Position numbers and translations under genes: made by a program
In this document: positions 58,524-64,000 of the stretch, piece by piece
Layout of the letters: every line of letters starts with the position of its first letter
Numbering within the stretch: position 1 is the stretch's first letter
The notes under the pieces: generated by a model
What the model was told of the DNA's origin: nothing
Databases searched by the model: none
What the model saw: only the letters and a program-made list of their open reading frames with translations
NCBI RefSeq assembly: GCF_015356755.1
Contig: NZ_JADFCO010000066.1
Span: forward strand, 124,001-188,000
Direction: 5' to 3'
From: Nonlabens antarcticus
GTDB lineage: Bacteria; Bacteroidota; Bacteroidia; Flavobacteriales; Flavobacteriaceae
Length of the DNA stretch: 64,000 nt

Positions 58524-59205
58524 TCGGAATCTCTATACCAAAAATTGATTTTTTCATAGAAAGCGGAAAATCGGCATCTGTCATTTCCCAATTATCCCAT
58601 TTTGCCTCAATACCATCAAAAGGTAGAATCTCTACCCACATCTGGAAATTTTGTGGTCGGTAGTTTTGATCTAATTTCCATACATAAACGTCGCCAGGAG
58701 TAGTGCCGCCATTTGTATATCGCACCAGTAATTTTTCTTGCGCGTCCTCTTTAATAATTTCTCGCTCTGTTCCAGGGTCCATAACCTTGTAAGGTGCGAC
58801 AATCCAAAAGCTGTCATTATTGAAGTTTTCTACAGCGTAGTTAATAGCATCTGATCTTTTATCTCCTGCAAGAGGTTTGTTATCTTCAAAAGCACTGCTC
58901 GAGTCTGGATTTTGAGTATCTAGCATCACCCTGTTATCATTCCAGTTTACTTCTACACGTCCTTGTTGAGGTTCCCAGCGATATTTATTTTTACCTCTGA
59001 AGGTCCACGAGATTAATTTAGCCTCCTGGAACTCTTTATATTTAATCGACTCTAGCATTTTAAGCGCCAGTTCATCTGCCGGTTTTCCAGGAATGCCCAC
59101 TGGAATCTCTTCGTTGAAGGTTAGTTTTAGAGTAATAAAAATGATTCCTAGAACAGCTAATATTCCTAGCAATAAACGCAAGATCCATTTTAATAAAGTC
59201 TTCAT
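58501..59205 (-). CDS. Unrecognised membrane-anchored extracytoplasmic protein
   Basis: A 234-residue protein with one N-terminal hydrophobic anchor (LLLGILAVLGIIFITLKLTF) and a soluble beta-rich domain: FRGKNKYRWEPQQGRVEVNWNDNRV, LVRYTNGGTTPGDVYVWKLDQNY, FQMWVEILPFDGIEAKWDNW. The pattern is reminiscent of LolA-like lipid-binding folds, but I see no diagnostic motif and do not recognise the family. It converges with the DoxX-like gene, overlapping by 23 bp. Confidence 0.7.
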   Translation of the reverse strand: MKTLLKWILRLLLGILAVLGIIFITLKLTFNEEIPVGIPGKPADELALKMLESIKYKEFQEAKLISWTFRGKNKYRWEPQQGRVEVNWNDNRVMLDTQNPDSSSAFEDNKPLAGDKRSDAINYAVENFNNDSFWIVAPYKVMDPGTEREIIKEDAQEKLLVRYTNGGTTPGDVYVWKLDQNYRPQNFQMWVEILPFDGIEAKWDNWEMTDADFPLSMKKSIFGIEIPITDISVE

Positions 59206-59521
59206 ACTAGATATTTTGATGTCAAATTTAAGTAGCGGGATTATATTACTTGAAGGAAAGTAAGGTTTTGTTTAGAAACGCTCCAGCATTCCATCCTTAA
59301 CTCTTCCTAAAGGTATAGGAATTGCGATATAGCACTGATCATAATTGTGATGCTGAATTTTATTTAAAGATCAGTTTAGATTTCAACTTCAGCGTTCATA
59401 AATAAATGAGCAGCATTTGATGTGTTTATGACTGACCACATCAACCTCTATATCTTTTTAAGCAAAAAAAAATCTGCTGAAAGAATCTCTCAGCAGATTT
59501 ATGAATGGGTACTTTAAAGAA
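59206..59521. other. Gene-free stretch of 316 bp
   Basis: It holds the start region of the membrane-anchored protein gene and the terminator of ppa at 59462-59500. No frame, RNA gene or repeat was recognised in the rest. Confidence 0.6.
59462..59500 (-). terminator. Terminator after ppa
   Basis: Arms 59470-59480 (AAATCTGCTGA) and 59490-59500 (TCAGCAGATTT) form an 11-bp perfect stem with a 9-nt loop. On the minus strand it is followed by a T-run (the A-run at 59464-59470). It lies 22 bp after the ppa stop. Confidence 0.92.
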
Positions 59522-60067
59522 CTATTTGTTGAATTTCTTCTTGTAGTCTTCTATGGATTGATTAACAATTTCCATCGCTTTTTCACGACCCTGGAAATCA
59601 TCCACATTTACCGTTTTGTTTTCCAGCTTCTTATAATCTTCAAAAAAGTTGCGCATCTCTTTTTTCCAAAATTCAGGAAGTTCAGAAACGTCATTAAAAT
59701 GAGCGACGCTCATGTCGTTTGCTGCTACCGCGATAATTTTATCATCCATCTCGCCGCCGTCCATCATTTGCATGACACCTATTACTTTAGCCTCTACAAG
59801 GCACATAGGAACGATCTCTATTTGAGAAAGCACCAAAATATCTAGTGGGTCGTTATCATCACAATAGGTTTGCGGTATAAATCCGTAGTTCGTAGGATAG
59901 TACATGGAGGAGTAAATTACCCGATCCAGTATCAACATACCACTCTCCTTATCCAGTTCGTATTTTGCTCTTGTATTTTTAGGAATCTCAATAATGCCTA
60001 CAACGCTTTCCGGCGCATTCTCGCCATAGCTTACGTCGTGCCATGGATTCATCTTATTATGTGTCAT
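59522..60067 (-). CDS. ppa: Inorganic pyrophosphatase (family I)
   Basis: Hydrolyses pyrophosphate to drive biosynthesis. 181 residues, cytoplasmic. Family I active-site segments are visible: [40 protein letters not shown] (metal-binding Asp cluster) and [21 protein letters not shown]. It appears monocistronic, with a TAAATTTG -7 element 17 bp upstream and a strong terminator downstream. Confidence 0.96.
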   Translation of the reverse strand: MTHNKMNPWHDVSYGENAPESVVGIIEIPKNTRAKYELDKESGMLILDRVIYSSMYYPTNYGFIPQTYCDDNDPLDILVLSQIEIVPMCLVEAKVIGVMQMMDGGEMDDKIIAVAANDMSVAHFNDVSELPEFWKKEMRNFFEDYKKLENKTVNVDDFQGREKAMEIVNQSIEDYKKKFNK

Positions 60068-60084
60068 AATTTTGTAAAAACCTG

Positions 60085-60092
60085 CAAATTTA
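60085..60092 (-). promoter_or_regulatory. -7 element TAAATTTG of ppa
   Basis: A perfect TAnnTTTG match on the minus strand, 17 bp before ATG 60067. A palindrome copy lies about 54 bp further upstream. Confidence 0.5.
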
Positions 60093-60145
60093 AGGCTTCT
60101 TCGCTTTTGTACCGCTATTCAAGTGCAGGAACTTCTTTGTCATAT

Positions 60146-60161
60146 CGCTTTCGCGAAAGCG
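60146..60161. repeat. Dispersed palindrome, copy 17 (intergenic)
   Basis: Exact CGCTTTCGCGAAAGCG between the divergent ppa and vWA genes. Confidence 0.9.
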
Positions 60162-60287
60162 AACTCGTCATAAAACTCTCAACAATTTTAGAAACACCTT
60201 TGGAAAAGACCGTTGATGCTTACATAAAGCCATGTTAAATGCCCAAGAGCGTAAATTTCCTGAGCTTTTGCCGACTATCTTTAACAT

Positions 60288-61442
60288 ATGATGAGACAAG
60301 AAAGAAGTGGTTTTAAGTTTGAGCACTTTAACCCAAAGGATCTCGACCCATTTGATAAGCTTTTCGATATTTTTAAGGAGCTGATCACGCATACTTCTGG
60401 TGATTTTGATGAGGCCATTGACTGGCTGCGAGAGTTAGATACAGAGTATAAATTGACGACTCCAGAATACACCATTGACGATTTTATTGAGGACCTTAAG
60501 GAGCGCGGTTACATACGTGAGGAATTTGACCCAGAAAAAGGTGGCGATGGAGAAGGAGATGAGGAAGGCAAGGGTCCTGGAAAATATAATATCACTGCCA
60601 AAACCGAACAACTCCTGCGTAAGCATGCCTTAGATCAGATTTTTGGTAATATGCGTAAAGGATTGACCGGGAATCATAAAACCAATAAATTAGGCGCTGG
60701 TGATGAGCATACGGGTGACTTAAGAGAATATAGATTTGGTGATGGACTGGATAGAATTTCCATGACAGAGAGTTTGCGCAACGCTCAAATTAATCATGGA
60801 ATGGATGATTTTCATCTCGCAGAAAGTGATTTGATTGTTGAGGATTCTCAATTTAAAGCGCAAATGAGTACGGTGTTGATGATCGACATTTCGCATTCTA
60901 TGATACTTTACGGAGAAGACCGAATTACACCCGCAAAAAAAGTAGCCATGGCACTGGCGGAGTTAATTACAACTAGATATCCTAAGGATACGCTGGATAT
61001 TATAGTTTTCGGGAACGATGCCTGGCCCATCAAAATAGCAGATTTACCCTATCTGAAGGTAGGTCCATATCATACGAATACTGTTGCGGGACTACAACTC
61101 GCAATGGATATCCTGCGCCGTAAGAGAAATACCAACAAACAAATTTTTATGATAACCGATGGGAAGCCTAGCTGCCTGCGTTTAAAGGACGGTCGCTATT
61201 ATAAAAATTCCAACGGGCTGGATGAATATATCGTGGAGAAATGTTACACAATGGCCGCACAGGCCAGAAGGTTGCACATTCCCATTACCACATTTATGAT
61301 TGCAAATGATCCTTACCTCCAGCGATTCATTGATCAATTTACAGAAGCAAACCAAGGAAAAGCATTCTTCACAGGATTACAAGGTTTAGGAGAAATGATC
61401 TTCCATGATTACGAGGCAAATAGGAGAAAGAGGATGAAATGA
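60288..61442 (+). CDS. vWA-domain protein, partner of a MoxR-like ATPase
   Basis: A 384-residue cytoplasmic protein. A helical, charged N-terminal region with a glycine/glutamate-rich linker (about 80-105, GGDGEGDEEGKGPG) precedes a von Willebrand A domain from about residue 190. The metal-ion site is complete: MIDISHSM (DxSxS), a Thr in HTNT and ITDGKPS (Asp). It pairs with the AAA+ gene 349 bp downstream, like the BchD/BchI-type or CoxE/MoxR pairs that remodel or metallate other proteins. ATG 60288 or 60291 may start it. Confidence 0.88.
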   Translation: MMRQERSGFKFEHFNPKDLDPFDKLFDIFKELITHTSGDFDEAIDWLRELDTEYKLTTPEYTIDDFIEDLKERGYIREEFDPEKGGDGEGDEEGKGPGKYNITAKTEQLLRKHALDQIFGNMRKGLTGNHKTNKLGAGDEHTGDLREYRFGDGLDRISMTESLRNAQINHGMDDFHLAESDLIVEDSQFKAQMSTVLMIDISHSMILYGEDRITPAKKVAMALAELITTRYPKDTLDIIVFGNDAWPIKIADLPYLKVGPYHTNTVAGLQLAMDILRRKRNTNKQIFMITDGKPSCLRLKDGRYYKNSNGLDEYIVEKCYTMAAQARRLHIPITTFMIANDPYLQRFIDQFTEANQGKAFFTGLQGLGEMIFHDYEANRRKRMK

Positions 61443-61791
61443 TTTATTGATTGGTTGATTTGTTAATGTGAAGATGAGAAAATGAGAAAAAAAGTTCAAA
61501 TTTTGATTCGGCTTACTTTCTCCGCTGAAGAGGTGCTGAAGGTAATGAGACCAACACAGGAACAAAAAGAAAAACAGGGAGAAGTTTAAATGAGAAGATC
61601 AGGAGATTAAATGATGAAATAAAAACGGTTCAAAATCTGAATTAACTTTTTTCTCCTTTGGAGAAATGTCCGCAGGACAATGGGGCTTAAGCAAGATTGA
61701 AACGATAACTCACGGCAGGCAAGAAAAATAAACTAAAAACAAAATTCATTGAAGTTCGAATTCAAGTTCAGCTTCAATTTCAAAATAGGAT
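61443..61791. other. Gene-free stretch of 349 bp between vWA and AAA+ genes
   Basis: No coding frame was recognised. It is low in complexity (AGATGAGAAAATGAGAAAAAAAG-like) and contains two adjacent small hairpins at 61651-61679. It looks like degraded repeat sequence inserted between two genes that normally lie together. Confidence 0.6.
61651..61679. repeat. Double-hairpin motif
   Basis: Two adjacent dyads: TTCTCC-TTT-GGAGAA (61651-61665) and TGTCC-GCA-GGACA (61667-61679). From memory, similar double hairpins are scattered in Flavobacteriaceae intergenic regions; only one copy was noticed here. Confidence 0.6.
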
Positions 61792-63255
61792 ATGAATACA
61801 AAAGATATAAAAACGATAGGCGATCTCAAGAAATCGGGATGGGAATCAAAATCCATTAAAGAGGAACTGAGAGATAACCTTAAGGAAAACATCAAAAGCG
61901 GTACAGAATCTTTCAAGGGAATTCATGGTTATGAAAATAGCGTGATTCCAGAATTAGAACGAGCTATACTTTCCAGGCACAATATAAATCTATTGGGATT
62001 GCGTGGTCAGGCCAAAACGAGATTAGCACGGTTGATGACCGGTTTGCTGGATGAATACATCCCATACGTTACAGAAAGTGAGATTCATGACGATCCATTC
62101 CAGCCACTGTCTAGAACAGCGATCGAATTGATCAAGGAACATGGTGATGAAACCCCTATTTCTTGGTTGCACCGCGATGATCGATTCTATGAAAAACTAG
62201 CCACTCCAGATGTTACCGTTGCTGACTTGATAGGAGATATCGACCCTATAAAAGCAGCAAACCTTAAGCTGAGTTATGCTGATGATCGCGTGATCCATTA
62301 TGGAATGATACCGCGGGCAAACCGCTGTATTTTCGTCATCAATGAACTTCCAGATTTACAGGCAAGAATACAAGTAGCTCTTTTCAATATTTTACAGGAA
62401 GGCGACATACAAATTCGCGGTTTTAAATTGAGACTTGCTCTTGATATGCAGTTTGTGTTCACTGCAAACCCAGAAGATTATACCAACCGTGGTAGTATAG
62501 TTACTCCGTTGAAGGATAGAATAGGTTCTCAAATCTTGACCCATTACCCAGAGAACATTCAGATTGCCAAAACCATCACACAGCAAGAGGCTAAAAATGA
62601 TGAGCGTACCAAAGATGGCGTTTATGTTCCTGAATTAGCAAAAGATCTCTTGGAACAAATCAGTTTTGCAGCTCGCGAGAGTGAGTATGTAGATGAAAAA
62701 AGTGGTGTAAGTGCTCGTATGAGTATTACCGCTTATGAAAATCTATTAAGTACTGCAGAGCGCCGAGCGCTGATGAATGGCGATGATAAAACAACGGTGA
62801 GACTATCTGATTTTGCTGGAGTAATTCCATCCATTACTGGTAAGATTGAGTTGGTGTATGAGGGCGAACAAGAAGGAGCTGCATTTGTAGCAAACGAACT
62901 GATAGGCGAGGCAATCAAGACCTTATTCCCTGAATACTTTCCTGAATTGAAAAAGCTCAAAAAGCCAGACGAGGAAACTCCATATGATAAGTTGGTAGAA
63001 TGGTTCTTTAACAGCGATGCATTAGAATTATTGGATGAGTTAAATGATTCTGATTACAAAGAGTTGATTGATCAAGTTGGGCCATTAGAAGATCTCATCC
63101 AGAAATACCAACCAGAAACAACCAAAGAAGATCGCTATTTCCTAAAGGAGTTTATCCTTTGGGCACTGGTCGAGTTTGATAAGCTCAGTAAAAAGAGATT
63201 TACAGAGGGTTATCAGTTCAATGATTTATACAGTGATTTTGTGAAGGGGATTTAA
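61792..63255 (+). CDS. MoxR/magnesium-chelatase-like AAA+ ATPase
   Basis: A 487-residue cytoplasmic ATPase. Walker A is GLRGQAKT (residues 69-76). The Walker B region reads CIFVINELPDL, with Asn-Glu where Asp-Glu is usual. Sensor-like NPEDYTNRGSIVTPLKDRIGSQI follows, and a C-terminal helical region of about 200 residues completes it. It resembles BchI/ChlI and MoxR proteins and surely works with the upstream vWA protein. No porphyrin genes are near, so a chaperone-like role is more likely than metal chelation. Confidence 0.88.
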   Translation: MNTKDIKTIGDLKKSGWESKSIKEELRDNLKENIKSGTESFKGIHGYENSVIPELERAILSRHNINLLGLRGQAKTRLARLMTGLLDEYIPYVTESEIHDDPFQPLSRTAIELIKEHGDETPISWLHRDDRFYEKLATPDVTVADLIGDIDPIKAANLKLSYADDRVIHYGMIPRANRCIFVINELPDLQARIQVALFNILQEGDIQIRGFKLRLALDMQFVFTANPEDYTNRGSIVTPLKDRIGSQILTHYPENIQIAKTITQQEAKNDERTKDGVYVPELAKDLLEQISFAARESEYVDEKSGVSARMSITAYENLLSTAERRALMNGDDKTTVRLSDFAGVIPSITGKIELVYEGEQEGAAFVANELIGEAIKTLFPEYFPELKKLKKPDEETPYDKLVEWFFNSDALELLDELNDSDYKELIDQVGPLEDLIQKYQPETTKEDRYFLKEFILWALVEFDKLSKKRFTEGYQFNDLYSDFVKGI

Positions 63256-63291
63256 CTTCAGGATTATTTAATGCTGGATTTTTAAAGAGGT

Positions 63292-63996
63292 TTACTTTCG
63301 AGAGATCTTCAAAGCCTTAGCTTCCTTTTCGGTAGCTAGGGCTTCTTTTTTAGAGCCTAATTTGCTAAGTAAGTTTGATTTTATTACTAAATTTTTGCTG
63401 GACTTATTAATTTCAATCGCACGATTAATAAGGGAAAGTCCGGATAGTAAATCTTGTTTATCAGTTAAATTATCGCTGATTGAAGCGGCAGTTTGAGCCA
63501 GCAGTTCATCATGGTACCATAATTTGGTCAGATTTCGCTTAGTTAATTTGGGGTGCTTTCCTGTAACCACCTTGTATTTAGTAGGCACGGGTTGATAAGC
63601 TAATAATTCCTTTGTCGCTGGTCGTTTTGCGTTTCTAGCAATAAGGGCTTTCAGGTCGGTATCATTCATAGCACCGGTGTGCTGGTCAATGACCGTTCCA
63701 TTTTTAAGGAAGATGAATGTTGGAACGCCCGGAACCTTGAGAATATCGTCGGTTATGTTTTGATCAATATCCATTTTATATATTTTGCCGGGACTTTTAG
63801 GGTCTTTATCTATCGCCTCAATTGCAGGTTTCATCATACGGCAAGGTCCACACCAGGTAGCTGTGAAGTATAGTATTTTCATCTCGTTGTCAACCGCTAC
63901 GGCAGTAGTGGACACCTCGTCATCCATTATATATTGCTGCGCATTCATCTGTGAAATTGCAAGTAGTGAACAAAAACTGATAAGTATGTACTTCAT
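63292..63996 (-). CDS. Exported thioredoxin-like protein
   Basis: A 234-residue periplasmic protein. A Sec signal peptide (MKYILISFCSLLAISQMNAQ) is followed by a thioredoxin domain with TATWCGPCRMMKPAIEAID (CGPC at about residues 53-56) and cis-proline PGVPTF. A C-terminal region of about 110 residues (TKRNLTKLWYHDELLAQTAASISDN) looks helical and may be a small repeat domain. It could reduce or rearrange disulfides in the periplasm. It is convergent with the AAA+ gene. Confidence 0.92.
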   Translation of the reverse strand: MKYILISFCSLLAISQMNAQQYIMDDEVSTTAVAVDNEMKILYFTATWCGPCRMMKPAIEAIDKDPKSPGKIYKMDIDQNITDDILKVPGVPTFIFLKNGTVIDQHTGAMNDTDLKALIARNAKRPATKELLAYQPVPTKYKVVTGKHPKLTKRNLTKLWYHDELLAQTAASISDNLTDKQDLLSGLSLINRAIEINKSSKNLVIKSNLLSKLGSKKEALATEKEAKALKISRK

Positions 63997-64000
63997 TTTA

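Overview
The window looks like chromosomal core sequence of a marine-type member of the Flavobacteriaceae (Bacteroidota). The evidence is a low-to-moderate GC content, the near absence of Shine-Dalgarno sequences, repeated TAnnTTTG -7 promoter elements, a fused alpha/beta 2-oxoacid dehydrogenase E1, an RpoZ of the flavobacterial type, BamD-RpoZ-CoaBC-DUF4835-RecN gene order, and several families largely confined to this group (DUF4835, head-GIN, PspC with PadR). I cannot name the genus from sequence alone. No rRNA, tRNA, prophage, transposase or CRISPR array was found.

Layout. 0-7 kb: a minus-strand antioxidant operon (peroxiredoxin, thioredoxin-like protein, small conserved protein), then patatin phospholipase, secreted metallo-beta-lactamase-fold hydrolase, sorbosone-dehydrogenase-like lipoprotein, NhaC antiporter and cupin genes. 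7-12 kb: trxB with a strong bidirectional terminator, then a DUF4870/PadR/PspC/head-GIN cluster. 12-13.4 kb: a gene-free stretch with a tandem array of about 321-bp units. 13.4-17 kb: late menaquinone synthesis (menC, menE) with a thioesterase-like and a CPBP protease gene. 17-24 kb: dnaA with a DnaA box over its promoter, a low-molecular-weight phosphatase, small enzymes, ribD and prmC. 24-29.6 kb: a glycan-degradation operon (GH20 hexosaminidase, CutC, GH2 mannosidase). 29.7-32.4 kb: a VapBC-like toxin-antitoxin pair coupled to ligA. 33-34.8 kb: a 5'-nucleotidase split into two exported proteins. 34.8-47 kb: a long plus-strand block (dapA, bamD, rpoZ, coaBC, recN, fabI, a glycosyltransferase, YbbR protein, coaE, a histidine kinase and response regulator). 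47-58 kb: minus-strand miaA, ion channel, E1 dehydrogenase, an M1-peptidase-like/beta-barrel protein, LOG-family protein and uvrA. 58-64 kb: membrane proteins, ppa, a vWA/MoxR-type pair and a periplasmic thioredoxin.

The most striking signal is not a gene. A 14-16 bp perfect palindrome, GCTTTCGCGAAAGC, occurs 17 times (14 exact, 3 with one mismatch) across the window, roughly every 4 kb. It lies mostly inside conserved genes and is read in all three frames, as AFAKA, RFRES or LSRKR. It appears to be an abundant genome-wide element that has spread into, or is kept in, tolerant positions of ordinary proteins. A second dispersed-looking sequence has entered ligA as the peptide VTERSRSE. Together with the 321-bp array, a heptamer repeat and a double hairpin, these suggest a genome rich in small non-transposase repeats.
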